64,000 bases of DNA from Setophaga petechia (taxonomy: Eukaryota; Chordata; Aves; Passeriformes; Parulidae), in the NCBI GenBank assembly GCA_024362935.1, contig JANCRA010000019.1:92001-156000 (forward strand), in the 5' to 3' direction. Numbering within the stretch: position 1 is the stretch's first letter; the number at the start of each line of letters is the position of its first letter. A model generated the notes under the pieces. That model was given only the letters and a program-made list of their open reading frames with translations. It was not told the origin of the DNA and made no database searches. The translations under genes were made by a program, and so were the position numbers. Shown here piece after piece: positions 46,501-59,170 of this stretch.

Positions 46501-49500
46501 AAAGAGAATATAGGAGGGGGATGGTTTCCTCCAAACAGGGGGCCTCCCTCTTGGCTTTGATTTGCTTGGCAATCAGAGATTTTGTGTACAATCTCGCACA
46601 GCAAAAGGTGAGAAATGCAGAAGCACTGGCTTTTAAGAAAAATACAGACAGCAGCAGGAAGTCTTCTCTGCCCAATTACAAGGTGATCCCAGTTCATTTT
46701 TATGGTTTGATTTTTTTTATCACATATGTTTCCAAACACAGCCCTGATATCCTGTGGGGATGCTTTTGTAAAGAGCCAGAGCTTCTGATTTAAGGAGCTT
46801 CAAAAATAGCTCTCTGCCTCTTCTGTCTGGAAAAGAGCAGTCATGTAACAACACCTTTATTCTCTTTGAAAAATAGAAGGATGTCAAAAGAAAAGTTCAC
46901 AGTGAAATTAGGCTGATTTGTTTTGTGGTCCTGTGATTTTGGCTTCAGATATAGGAGAAAAAAAACAACAGTTTGTTTAATAGAAAAAAATTACTATTAA
47001 AACAAATTTTGTGCTCAGAAAATTTCTTTGCCAAATAGACACTGTCATCAATTATACAAGACCCCTGGAAAAATACAAATAAAAAGGCAAGCTAGATATC
47101 CATGGATGGATTTTTTTTTCCCTGTAGTCAGCATACATCTCAGCCCTCACATTCAGAGAGGGAAAATCTCATTAATTTTGATATAAATGATCAGCATTTC
47201 CCACAGATTTCCTCTCTGTTGTGACGGATGCTTACTGGGAGTCTTCTAGTATCTCCCTCGCCTAGTGAGAGTGGCTTCCACTGATGCCAGTCGGGAGGAG
47301 CTGCCATTTGGGACACAGTGAGGAGTCATCAAGGCATTCCTAGGTGTGATTTTTTTTCCAGGCAGGACCACCCAGAAAAGCACTGCTCAGAGTACCAGCA
47401 GAGCTCACTCTGTAAATTTTATGCAGCTTCCTCCCACTGCATCATCTGAATAATTGCACCCTGCATCTCTGCATTAATGAATTCTCTCTCTAAGAAACTC
47501 ACAGAGTAAATTATCCAGATGGTAAAAGAGAATGGCATGGCCATCTTCCTCCTCAGTGTGCTAAGTCAGCCCAACATGCACATAATGATGCTAACACAGG
47601 TGGGAGGTGGACACCCAGACAGCGCATGGTTCATCTTCAGCATTTCCACTCGTGTGGCAAGTATGATTTTATGTCCCCTGGAGACTTATTTCAGGCTCAC
47701 AGGGATGCACTGCCTAGTGCTTAATGATAGACAACTTTCTCCTAATGATGTGGCTTACACCAATTTGTGTTTATCCAGCAACATTTCCCTTTTAAGCAGA
47801 CTGGACTCCTCTGTCCCTAGGTAGCATGCCATTCCCTCTCTCCCTCTCTCTCCTGCACACACAGTCTCAAACCACCACGTGAGAAATAAAATATAAACCA
47901 AACCAAAAACAGAAAGCAGTTTTGATGGTCCTGTCTGTTGAAACTAAGACCCAGCCCAGAATTACAGTCTGCTGTGTCCAGACGCCTGAAGGGAAGCCCC
48001 CTGTATTCTCAAGTGCAGTGAGGAACAGGTCATTGTGGGAGCATCAGTACTCTGCAACCTCTAAAATGGAGTTAAAAGTAAGGAAATCAGAGTTCGGGTA
48101 CATGCTCCACTAACAAAATTCCTCCATAATTTTTGAAAGGCATCCACAATTTCACATCATGCCTAGCAGTGGTAGGGTCAAAATTCCTACTTGGTTTAAG
48201 GTCAAGCCTATAATTTCTCCACATTTCATCCAGGCTGCCTGTGCAATGGACATCCTAACACCATAGGCAGTGTTACCATTTTGCTTACCTCCTGGAAGCC
48301 TATCTCCACTTGAGATTCCCCAACAGAAGCCAATAGGAAAATTCTAAGCATTAGCAGTGGTTTTTGATGGTGCTGAAGGCTTTCTAAAATGCAAAAACAA
48401 ACCTAAAAGTCTACTCCCATGGACTCCCCACTGTTGTTTTCCTTGAGCTTACTGATTTCTTCAAAGGGCATGTCCAAGAGAACACCACAAATATCTCCAT
48501 AAATAATCAATGACTCATCATATAAATAGTTCCAGAACATAGGAAAAAGCCATACAGAGCATAACTATTTACAATGAAGACTTAGTGGATTTGATAATAT
48601 CATGCTGAATTCTTAAATTGTACAACTAGTGAGAAATTTAGCAACCAAGCTTAATAGAAAAATAACCAATTCCTTGTAAGAGTTCTTAATGAAAAAACCA
48701 AATCAAAACAAAACAAAGAACCTCTGAAATGTCACCTCGAAACATGGACAGTTCTGCCAAAAGCCATGAAAAAGCATGTGGCTGGGCAGGGATAAGCAGC
48801 TAGAGAAACTATACCAAATTTGGGGAAAAAAAAAATTACTATTTAGGAAACGAGAAGGGATGAAAAACAATCCAGTATTTCAACCAGCAATTGAATGGTG
48901 CAGTGTTGGGTGACATTTTTACATGTGCTGTACTCCCCACTTCAGTCACGAGGTGGGGTGTGAGGAGCTTGTGTAGGAAATGCTATGAGTTGTTCATTGA
49001 AGGAAATGTGGAAGAAAGAGAGAAGGACTCTGCTGCAAGGAAGTGCTGGAGATAATGCACTGGAATCTGTCATTGTTTTGAAACGTACTTGTTCAGACAG
49101 CAAAGTAAACAAATTAATTTATGCATATATGAAGGGAGGATGGGAGCTTCAGCACTTCAGATGCTGCATATATGAAAGGCCCATTGATTTCTGTTACCAA
49201 AAGACAGGACATGGAAAATATAGCTTTCTGCAACCAAGATTTGCACTTCTTTTTGTTCTTATTGCTATGACATTAAATGTAATGCATAGCTACACCTAAG
49301 AACTCCTGCAGTTCCATCTTACGTTTTTCAAATTCCATAAAGTAGATGATGTCTACTCAAAAACTGAGAGATGGTGGAGAGGGAGACCTTTGTGAGGAAG
49401 GAAGCATTTCTGCCTGTGTCCTGGGCAACTGATCATACACCATCTCCCTTCAATGCCCAAGCAATAACATCATGATCCCCAACCCTTATTTGGGAAAGGA

Positions 49501-50389
49501 AACTAAAATAGAATGATTGTAACAAAAATCAGAGAAGCGAAATCAGGGCAAACATGTGGAAGGTCATCATGTGTAACACATTGAAATAACTTCTAAATTG
49601 TTTGAAAGCATTTGGGTTTTGTTCGTGGTGGATATGCCATTATCTCCCATATGATTTAATGACCTGATAATCCGGCCTCTTGCTGGGAAGGTGGTGTCTC
49701 AGTTGAATGAGAGTAATTTTTTTTTCTAGCTGTTACTTGGTACAAGATTCCAATATGCAGTCATCTCCACTGGGAGGTCAGCATAATCCAGAGAGGAGAA
49801 GCAGTGATGATGGAAGTGTGTAGCATATAGCAGCAATATATGCCAGGAATGCATGGTATGTTATAAAAGCCCTGTTTGATATCTTTGTGATTTTTGGATT
49901 TACATGTGCCACACTGTGTCACTGATCTGGTTGGAGATAGGTAAATTGCAAGTGAAATGATCTTTGTGAAACCACTCTGAAGCTTCTATATATTTATACC
50001 CTCACTTGGTTAATATATGTTGCATCGTAAAATGTTAACCTTTCTGATTTGGGCACCACTCCAGATTGTGCCAAAGTCTGTGGAAAATTTCAGATTTCAA
50101 GATCAATTTCACAAGCTTTTGTTAGCTGGTACCGAGTCTTTATACATCACTTCAACTGCACTTCCACAGATGTTGGAAATCAGAGGTCCTTCATACCAAA
50201 GTAATTCACTGTAATGCCTAATACTGGTGTGGATTTCACCTTCATCTTTACACCTGTGAAGAGATTGTGTGAGTGCTGTTAATCCGTATACAGCTAAAGA
50301 TAAAATATAAAACCTCCTTTCAGCTGCAGTCACCAAAATTCTCTTACTAAAGGCAAGTCTCGTATAGGTTAGAATTACAATACAAAGTG
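43551..50389. other. Unique AT-rich non-coding DNA
   Basis: Almost 7 kb with no gene, RNA gene or nameable mobile element. Open frames (minus 45171-45515, plus 45214-45603, minus 46359-46739) are antisense to one another and motif-free. A pyrimidine-rich CT tract lies at 47832-47853 and an exact 11-bp inverted repeat at 44837-44863. Confidence 0.6.
44837..44863. repeat. Perfect 11-bp inverted repeat, 5-base loop
   Basis: Cagtgttgaac and gttcaacactg are exact reverse complements separated by acttt. It could form a small hairpin. The lack of a following T run argues against a polymerase III terminator, and bacterial-type termination does not apply here. Confidence 0.9.
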
Positions 50390-50560
50390 AATAATAACAC
50401 TTAGCACCAATACAGACCTTTTTATTCTGAAGGAGCCTTAGAAACATTAACTGGCCTTTCAAGGTTCCCCAGTGAACTAGGTCAGTATCATTATTCCTGT
50501 TTTACACAGGGAGAAAGTGGGACAGAGAAACATGCCACTGGTCTGTATCGCCCTTTCCCA
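50390..50560 (+). mobile_element. Ancient MIR/L2-related SINE remnant
   Basis: Block order matches an old amniote SINE/LINE tail: 'aataataacacttagcacca', 'gccttagaaacattaactgg', 'gaactaggtcagtatcatta' and 'ttcctgttttacacagggag', then 'aaagtgggacagagaaacat'. The last two correspond to 'ccattttacagatggggaaa' and 'ctgaggcacagagaggtt' of MIR/L2-type elements. It is a dead relic; edges are approximate. Confidence 0.7.
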
Positions 50561-51253
50561 GTGAAATATGCAGGCACAGACAGACTCAGCAGAGCAACCA
50601 CCTACATCTCTATTGCTTCTCTGCATCCCTCCTCAGTAACTCTACCACTGTGGCTTCCAGAAATAAAGTATCCTCTCTGTATCTGAGCAGTGAGAAAAAA
50701 TGATGGTGTGAGCACAGGGGCAGCCTGAGCCTGGCCAGGGTCAGTGTGAAAGCCCTGGGAGGGGATGAGCTAGCACAACAAGTGATGGTGTGGTGGTAGT
50801 AGGAGCAGACATGGACATTTTAGCTTCCCTGTGGTTAGTTCATGCAGCAACAACAGAAACATCACAATGGCACAAGGGCTGGTGTAGGACTCACTGCCTG
50901 GGTTAATGGCCATTGGTGCTGTTTCTTCTCACCCACAAGTGTCCCACTCCCACCTCCACAGGGCTGTGCAGAGATGTGCTCCACAGCTGAGCTCAGACAT
51001 AGCTCAGTCATGCACTCACCAGTTTGTTTACCCTCAGTTGGCAAAAGAAAACTTACCCCCAAATCATCCAGCCGTCTTCACTCTACTAGGGCTTTGCACA
51101 ACTGATTCTAAATGATGCAACTATTGACACTTACTTAGTTAATGGGAAGTTTTCCCAGACTCTCAGGAATCTTCCTGGCGGGAAATTTTCTGTCCTCATC
51201 TTTTTGCCGAGGCACTCTTCAAACTTTTTTCACAGTTTTAACTCTCTCTATGT
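50561..51253. other. Unique non-coding DNA between a MIR relic and CR1
   Basis: No gene seen. Three overlapping frames (plus 50842-51105, minus 50862-51062, plus 50906-51115) occupy the same GC-richer patch in conflicting phases, which is typical of chance frames. Confidence 0.6.
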
Positions 51254-51690
51254 AGAGTCACAGAATTATAGAATGGTTAGAAGAGGCGAAAGATCATCTG
51301 GTTCCAACCCTCCAGCTATGGACAGGGATATCTTTCACTAGACCAGGTTGCCCAAAACCCCATCCAACCTGGCCTTGAATACTTCCAGGGATGGGAGATT
51401 CACAACTTCTCTGAGCAACTAGCTCCAGCTTGTCTCACCATCCTCACAGAAAAGAATTTCTTCCTAATATCCAATCTAAATCTACTCTCAGTTTAAATCC
51501 ATTCCCCCTTGTCCTGTCACTACATGTTCTTGTAATAAGTTTTTGCCCTTTCTTGTAGGTTCCCTTCAGGTACTGGAAGGCTGTGATCAGGTTGTCCCAA
51601 AGCCTTTTTTTGTCCAGGCTGAACAGTCCCAATTCTCTTAACCTTTCCTTGCAGGTAAGGTGCTCTGATCATCCTGAGTGCCCACAAGCC
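51254..51690 (-). mobile_element. CR1 LINE fragment, about 440 bp, minus orientation
   Basis: On the plus strand it begins 'agagtcacagaattatagaa' and 'tggttagaagaggcgaaaga', then 'ccaaccctccagctatggac', 'accaggttgcccaaaacccc' and 'atccaacctggccttgaata'. It continues through 'ccccttgtcctgtcactaca' and 'gtccaggctgaacagtccca'. This is an unmistakable reversed avian CR1 3' region. The minus-strand frame at 51444-51632 keeps a decayed peptide typical of the CR1 3' region, with LWDNLITAFQYLKGTYKKG and later SDRTRGNGFKL. The 5' part, including most of the reverse transcriptase, is missing. Confidence 0.95.
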
Positions 51691-53916
51691 ATTCCTTATC
51701 TTATTTAACAAAGCTGGAGAACTGAGGTCTTTCCCCTTCAACATCTTTTTCTAGCATATCTGTAGCTGAGTGCCTGAGTGCAAGGTTTTATGCATATACA
51801 CCAAACAACTCGCTGCAAACAAGCTCCAGCAGAACTAAGAAAGTAGACCACTAATCTGCAGTGGTCTGCCCCTGTCTCAAATCCTTGATGCCACAGAACC
51901 AGGGCTAGGCTCCAAAGTAATCCATATTCAGTTTCCTGACACGGGGCCCTGCAGTGCGTGTTGTGGGATTTGTCCTGCTGCTGTTGTGAGACAGTGCCTG
52001 GCAGGTGATGCTTTTCTTCTCCCAGGTCTTTTTTGGCAGTGGACATCCATGGTCCTGGTCACCCATGCAGTGTTAAGCAGCCATTAAGGAGATGTTACAC
52101 ATCTGAAGTGAGTAAAAGCAGACACCAGACTTCAGGATATTAAAAGTTATTTTCTGCAAGGCTGTGCAGAGCTCACTTCAAAGCTTAATGACAGAAAATC
52201 TCCTGGGGAGCTCTTCCCTGTAAGAGCACAGACTGAGGTAACAAGCTGGGGGATAAAATGCTGTGGTTATAGAGAGGAAGTTGCACCCTGCTAGCCAGAA
52301 TGTGCTGTTGGTTTGCCAACACAAAGGAAGTTGAGGCTCCTAGGCTGTGCCAATACACTGAGCTGTACTGAGGTGTATACATCTGTTTTCTGCCCCCTTG
52401 TATAATTCATAAACAATTCATGTCACAATTAATGTTTTGTCTTGATGCTTCAAAGGCTTTCTAGATCACCATTATCCCACCATTATGTATGGTGTCTTTC
52501 TACTGGTAGCCTAGGAAGGCTGGCAATATTGGCCCATGGAAGAGCAATGGGCTGTTTCCCTCCAGAGACAACTATGGAAATCTTTATTCCAAGTATTTTT
52601 TTATACATCTCCTTTATTCCCTCTGCTACTCCATTTTATGTGCTGTATTAGTGGGACAGAAGGTCAGAAATGTTTCTTAGAAGTTGCAGATTACATTTGC
52701 AGTATGATGGTGAAATAGGCACTTGGGAAGCTGACAGGCAGAGGAGGGAGGTGAACATCATACCAGGAGGATGATGAGCACTATCAGCCCTCCAAGACTG
52801 AATGCCCAGCCTCTCATGGCCTTTGTGAGGCTGGGGGAGGGAACCTGGAACACACCTGCTATGAGTAGTTTGTGAACTGGGGAACATTTTGCATGGCCAA
52901 GAAGGAGTCCTCAATGAGGGGTTACAGTTGTGTATAATCAGAGAGACAGGGTGCACTGTATTCCCCCTTTGAATTTTATGTTGCCTCTGTAGACAGCTTG
53001 TGTTTTTATATAAGGCTTCATCCAGGATTACCACACACCTCTAATTCATGTGAATGTGCAGCGTAGCGATACACGGACTTTATCAAGATTCATATGTCCA
53101 TTTTATGATATTTTTTGTGGGGATTTTTACTGTACTGCATAGCTGGATTTTATTACCTTCAGTGTGTGTGTTTTACGGCAGTGATGCCAAGCATTTCAAT
53201 GAATTGTGCAAGACTCAGACCCATGAATGCAAAGACATCTTCAGTGATTTCATAAATAACAATAAATACACTAAACTGAATGTTGTGGAAAATAATTGTC
53301 TTTTACTGAGTACACATAGTACTATGCAAAATTAATAGTTATTAAAATTCCCTCTAGTAAGACAAACATTTGTACATCAGCAGTCATTTTTTCCAGGGCC
53401 TAGGTGCAGCTGCAATATGGCTATTTATCTCTCCATTATCAGCAGCTTTGACACAGATGTCATTTTCTCAGACATATCTTGTCTCCTTTTTTCATCAGGT
53501 TGGTGTTACAGAGGAGGAAAAGGTGAAAGTGAGGGAGACTTAAAAAAAGCACTGAAATAAGGAGAAACAAATAATATTTTCCAAATTATTTTCTCAAAAC
53601 AGTAAATGATGCTTTCATACCTGTTCTGGGATTTCATTCCCATGGGTCTACCACCCTTTTATGAGTTTGGGACAGCATTAATTGTCCTGGGCTTCTGTGA
53701 TGCTGCCCACCCCAGCAGTATGCCTCAGCTGTTTTTCTGCCTGTGCCAGCACTAACCTCATGGCTCATGCACACAATGCATCCATGGAGGAAGCCTGCAG
53801 ATTTGGTTGAAAGCCAGTCACAGATTTCTGGTGGGATGAGGAACAGGTAAGATATTTATTTCTCCAACCTTCCATGTGGGATCTCCGGGCTTGCAGGGCT
53901 GGACAGTGACTCACCA
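51691..53916. other. Unique non-coding DNA
   Basis: No gene or further mobile element recognised. Open frames (minus 51738-52046, minus 52648-53034, plus 53054-53335) are short, without motifs, and not arranged like exons. Confidence 0.6.
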
Positions 53917-54606
53917 TCAGGGATTGCCAGGGCAGTCTGGGGAGAGATGAGTAAGTGCCTGTGAACTGGAGCTGCTGCTGCTCACCAAAACATGCCTTGC
54001 TGGGAGCTGATAGGAACACAGAACCCATTCCCACAAAGCTGCTCTCTTGGGGTGATCTCTGAGCCAAAGAAGAGTATCATCTTTGCCTGAAACTCCCATC
54101 TGCAGGGCAATGAACTGCAAAGTAAACTGCTCTGCAGTGGGATCCTGGGGCAGGGGGTGGGAGGAAGGGAGGGGAAGCTTTAACATCTTTTTATTGTTTG
54201 TTTTAAACTGAGTCCTTGTGGAGTGTGGGCCAGGTGATTTACCTTGTGGTTGGCTCCCAATGAGGAGTGCTAATGACACAACATGCCAGATTCCATTTTC
54301 TGTCTCTGGCCCGCCAATAAAAAGTGTCACCAGCTGAAAACATCTCCCAATAAGCCATTTGGCACTCCTGTCTTGGGTGGAGGTAGACCTTGGCCAGCTG
54401 GCAGAAAAGGCAGCTGTAGGCAGCACAGGAGGGACAGCACAAGAGCTCTGAGTGGGATGCACAACCACACAGTACATTGGGGCATGCTGGGCTGTTGGGC
54501 TGTTTAGAGAAGAAAAACAGAGCACAAAAATTTGTAAACTCTCTAGTAGGAATGCCATTTTGACTAACATATCAGCAAGGGTGTCAAAAAGTAAAAACGG
54601 ATGCAC
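53917..54606 (-). other. 229-codon open frame, no recognisable domain (probably chance)
   Basis: This is the longest ATG-to-stop frame in the window. It reads as low-complexity, proline/serine/leucine-rich protein with a run of seven serines near the C-terminus, produced by a GCTGCTGCTG stretch, and no domain, signal peptide or membrane segment that I can name. Its antisense strand contains the G-quadruplex motif at 54147-54174, which gives the codons for a leucine/proline/serine stretch. Other frames overlap it on both strands (minus 53765-54067, minus 54239-54442, plus 54283-54507). Local GC enrichment lowers stop frequency, so chance is the favoured explanation. A lineage-specific or de novo transcript is not excluded. 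Confidence 0.2.
54147..54174 (+). repeat. G-quadruplex motif
   Basis: Five G-runs of three to five bases with loops of one to five bases occur within 28 bases, well inside the standard G3+N1-7 pattern. It is the densest such motif found in the window. Confidence 0.9.
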
Positions 54607-57600
54607 AAACTAATGGAAAGCAGATTTTCTTCCTGTGGCAGATTTGGCTTTGATGAAGAGAGGGAGAGTACATGTGACAGGAGAAAATTCATATGATAGG
54701 ATTGTAGACTAGGAGAAGTACGTTCTCTGTCTCTGGGCAAGACTATTAGTTCAGCTATGCCTCTCTATATCCATCTCTGCTTGCTGTACATTGGCAGAAG
54801 CACATTCCAAGGGAGAGCAGGAACTACTCAATGTTAACTCATTCAGGCATGCAAATTACTTGAAAAGGCTCTGCCCTCCTTGGGACTGACTGCCACAGAA
54901 CAATGTCACTTCCCCTCCTCCAAGCAAGAGGGAAGCATCGTTCACTCTTCTCAGAGGGAGTGCAGTGCCATCTCTCTTGACTATTTAGCCCCAGAGCATT
55001 TTGCCAATAAATTACAGCCTGGCCCAAAGCTCCCACAATGCCGTCCCTGCCACGCAGCCTTGCTGGACCACCTCCGTGCAGAAATTTCAAAATCCAAGCT
55101 CTGAGCCCTTCTCCCACCACAGCTGACCCACATCAGCTCAGGCACTGGTAAGACAAGGATTAGGCCTTTTTTTCCCCTTTTTGCCTTGCACTTTCGAGCC
55201 TGTAGGGATTCTCTTGTCCAAAGTATTTTTATTTCTGCTCCACCCTGCTATTTTTCCAGAGGTTGGGGGGTTTTTTCCTCCTTTGAACCCATCCAGCCTT
55301 CTCCTTATTCTGAGCTTTTGTTTTCTCTGTTCACACTCCCACACTTGAGGCAAGACCTGCTGAGATACTGACTTTTGCTTTGACATTATGGTTTGCTTTT
55401 TATTTAAGACTCTGTTATGGGTCAATGCTAGTACACCCAAGATGATAAAGGCTCTGTTCTGAGATTACAGCATAGAGCTGCAATGTCCAATTGAGGTTGC
55501 ACAAAAGGCCATCAAGTTTCTGGTTTTATCTTGTTTTGTGCTGGTTAAAGGGACCTTTTTTCTCCCTGTTTTGTGCAAAGTTAGCAAAGCTGCAAGTTTG
55601 ACAGGTTTGCTTTTCATGTACAATGATTTTCTGCAGCTCCAGGAAGGCATTGCAATGCATTAGCTAATGCAATACAAGTTCTTCCAAGAAGTTTGCAGGG
55701 GTCAGGTGATTAACCTGTATGTTTTACAGAACATTTAAAGACACTGTGGTCTGAGGCCTCATAAAATCATAAAACTACCACTCAGCTATGAACTGTGGGT
55801 TGAAGCACAGTGCTGAAATACTGCTGCATTAGAAATGGGAGGAAACAGTGAAATTTCCCCTTCTGATCTGCACAGCGGATAAAAGCTCCACAGCACAGCC
55901 TCCTACTGCATTTTCCACAGCCAGAGCTCACATTGGGCCAAGTTCAGCATGTTTGCAGAAGGGAGGTGCTGTCCTGCTGTGTTCTGCCCCACTTATGCTG
56001 CTCAGTTGGAAGAAGTCACACCTGTGCTCAGTAGCAGAAGACAAGTCCTTACAGCCTCTATGATGACAAGGGCACAGGGACTGGAGCTGGGAAGGTGCTC
56101 ACAGGGTCTCCTGCTGGCACAGAGGCTGCATGTCCTTCTCTTCTGCCTCCTTTGATCAAAGAAGAGCAAACATTACTGGGAAGGATGGCTTCAGATTCTG
56201 AGCTAACTGAGCCTTTAAACCCTACATACTCTCACCAGCAATGTCCCACAAAACGTCAGTATTTAAACTTTCCTCCCCATCCAGGACCCCCATTTGTATT
56301 CTTCCAACTGATCAGGAAACGTGTTTCCACCACAGTTCACTAGGACTTTCCCAGTATGACTGGGTTTACTTTCATCCCCTTCACAAATGGAAATTAGCTG
56401 GTCTTATTAAAGGATAGCTCTGATTTCCTAATCATAAGAAACATTAGGACAGAAAAGAGACCTTATTGTATGACAAAATCACTTTCCACCTAAGTTCCAT
56501 TTCTCAGGTAGTACCTGTCCTCCTTGAGCAGTCCCAGCCCAGCCATCAGGCATGTTTCTTGGTTCTTTGCTGAGTGGAAAGTCTTTGTATCACGGATTTT
56601 TCTAAGTGACGCAAAAGTTCCATAGAGTTTATTTGTGTCCCCTACAAAATTTGCATTCCAAGCTGATGGGAATCTGGACAGTCTAACTCATTCACTCACC
56701 CTTTGTTTTTAATCTCTGACCCATCTCAGCATCATAGTCTTTGAGGGCTTTGAGCTTCCAAATGCTGCCTATGGCACACAGCTTACCAAATGCTTAGCTG
56801 CAAGAGGAGGCCAGTGGTGGCATATGAGGTAAGGTGTTGGAAGCTGGGAAGTGCCGATGGCACGCCAAGAGCTCCACGGCACCTACTCCCATTAGGAGCG
56901 CTGTGGGATGTCATTGTGGCCAGGGAGAGCTGCCAGAAGTGGGACTGCAAGGCTCATTGCTGTGCAGTCCAGACATATGGTTGCTATCAGGAATAGGGCG
57001 GTGTAAATAATTGTTTCACTCCCTAAACCAGAAGAAAAAAAAGTAGGAAGAAAAAAGATTTTATTCAAATCTGACTGAACCAATTCTTTTTTTTTGCTAG
57101 CCAAATGAAAAGTGGAGAAAAGCATAATATCAGGCAGCAAGAAAGGCATTTTAGTGCCTTTTGGGTAAGATCCAGCAAGGCAGATATTTTCCACCTGTAA
57201 ATAATTCAGCAGAAGAAAAGTCATTGCAACTCATTTTTTCCAGCAAGACCATCAAGTCAATTAAGAGAAGCTGAATAGTCTTGTAGCCCTAGAATAGAGA
57301 AGAGTAAAATGTTGAGTCAGAAGAGTAACTCCCATCATTGTTCTGGCATCTTCATGAGTGTTGTGCATTCAAATAGTTTTTCACCATCCCCTTAGCATGG
57401 CCAGCAGAGACTGTACTGGAAACAAGGACAGAAGTCCACCTCCAAAAAACAGTGTCCAGGACTGAACCCTAAATCATCATTCAAAATTCCTTGATCCTCT
57501 TTTACCTCCAGTACTGGATATTTAACCACTTCCAGATGCCAGGCTGGATGGTTACCCTTTCCTTATGTGATAGCCCTCCTCTCCTTTCCCTGAATCAGAG

Positions 57601-57896
57601 CTGCTCTGGATCTAACCCCACAGCCTGTCCTTCCAGTCAGCTGAGCCAATATGAAAGTGGGGCTTTTTTGGGCTTTGGGACCACTTTCCACCCTCCTCTG
57701 GCAAAACTGTATCTGGAGTAATTGGCTCATCCTGCATTCAGAGAAACATGATGCCTGAGAGGAAAAAATACATTTTACAAACTTTTATATGTTCATCTGT
57801 AGTATTCTGTCACAGCTATTAGGTTCTGGGTATCAGATGGAATTTGATAAATTCCATTCACCATGCAGCTCTCCCCACCACCTGAAAACACATATT

Positions 57897-57938
57897 TTTT
57901 CTGAAAAGAAAAAGAAAATAAAGGAAAAAGAATGAAGG
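57897..57938 (+). repeat. A-rich / polypurine low-complexity tract
   Basis: After a short T run the sequence is nearly all A and G (aaaagaaaaagaaaataaag and similar). It is simple sequence without a recognised source element. Confidence 0.8.
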
Positions 57939-59122
57939 GTGTTGTCATCAAAAAAATAGAAATGCATTGGAAGAGCTGCTAGGGATATATAAAAAAATGG
58001 GTATTCATCACAAGCAAAACTTTCTTATTTAGGTATGGTGATATGGAATATACAAAATATGTGGTATGAGCTGCACCAAGTATGAAAATACATGTGTTTG
58101 ATTTTTGCCTATTAACTTATTTTTAAAGTAAAAGAGAAAACAATAAAGTGTTGGAAAGAAAGGTTTGACATTATTAACTAGTAAAAAAAATGATGGATAT
58201 ATCAGTAGAGCTCAGGAATCTCATGAAAATAAATACCTTTTGTAATAATGCAGAAACAAAATAGTCCAGATTTCTAGAAAGTCTATAAAAAATGAACAGA
58301 GTCCCTAGATATGCCCATTAAGATCCACTGGAGACAGGATGATACAAAGAACCAGTAGAAATTGAACCCATTACCTGTAGATCCAAAGTATATTAGACAT
58401 ATTTCCCTAATATTGCAAGCTTTGAAATAAAGTTACTTCATTTCAAATAGTCAGTGGTCACAGAAAGAATTTCAAAGGAACAAAGTTCAATTGTAAAAAG
58501 CCCATTTTAAACATTACTCTAAAAACTATTTCATTGCTTCTTCTGAGGGAAAAAAAATCCACATACAGCTTTATGTTCAGGGTTTTTTCAAAACAGATCT
58601 CAAGGGGAAAAATTGTTTTCACTCTTTAAGGAATCTGGGGGTTTTTTCTGGCCTCATCAATTCTAACCCAAGGAAGAGAAAAATGATTATTACTACTTTG
58701 CTGAATATTGAGAGAGTGGAAGAATGGAAAGATCCAGTGTGCAACACTCTTTCCTTCACAAACTGTTGGAAATCCATGACTTCCATTGCTGACTGGGGTC
58801 GTTGGCCAGCAGTACAGGGGAAGAAACAAAAAGAGCCAAATAGAGAGTGGTGTTTCTCCATTTGTTTCTGTAGCCACAAATCCCATTCCTTTCTCTATTT
58901 TGTGATGTTATTCCTTTATATGGCACATAACAGGAGTTTTCTTTGGGGTTTGTTGCTTGGTTTTTTCCTTTGTTTAAGGTCTCACCTTCAAACATCAGGA
59001 ACTCTTGTCCTTTGAGAAAAATCCTGTTTCACTGGACCCACTGACTCTTCTGTCACTGAGGAGGAAAAACTTTATGTGAGCCAGTCTTAAGATCCAAAAC
59101 TAAACAGATAGCAAAGGCTGAC

Positions 59123-59170
59123 AAAGGAAAGAGAAAGCGAGAAAGAAAGGGCAAGGGTTAAAAAAAATGA
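59123..59170 (+). repeat. Purine-rich tract
   Basis: An imperfect GAAA/GGAAA-type tract, aaaggaaagagaaagcgag and so on, ending in eight A residues. It is low-complexity sequence. Confidence 0.75.

Noticed and set aside
51444..51632. 62-codon minus-strand frame as a small gene
   Set aside because: Its sequence (ITAFQYLKGTYKKG, SDRTRGNGFKL) is that of a decayed CR1 3' region, so it belongs to the mobile element.
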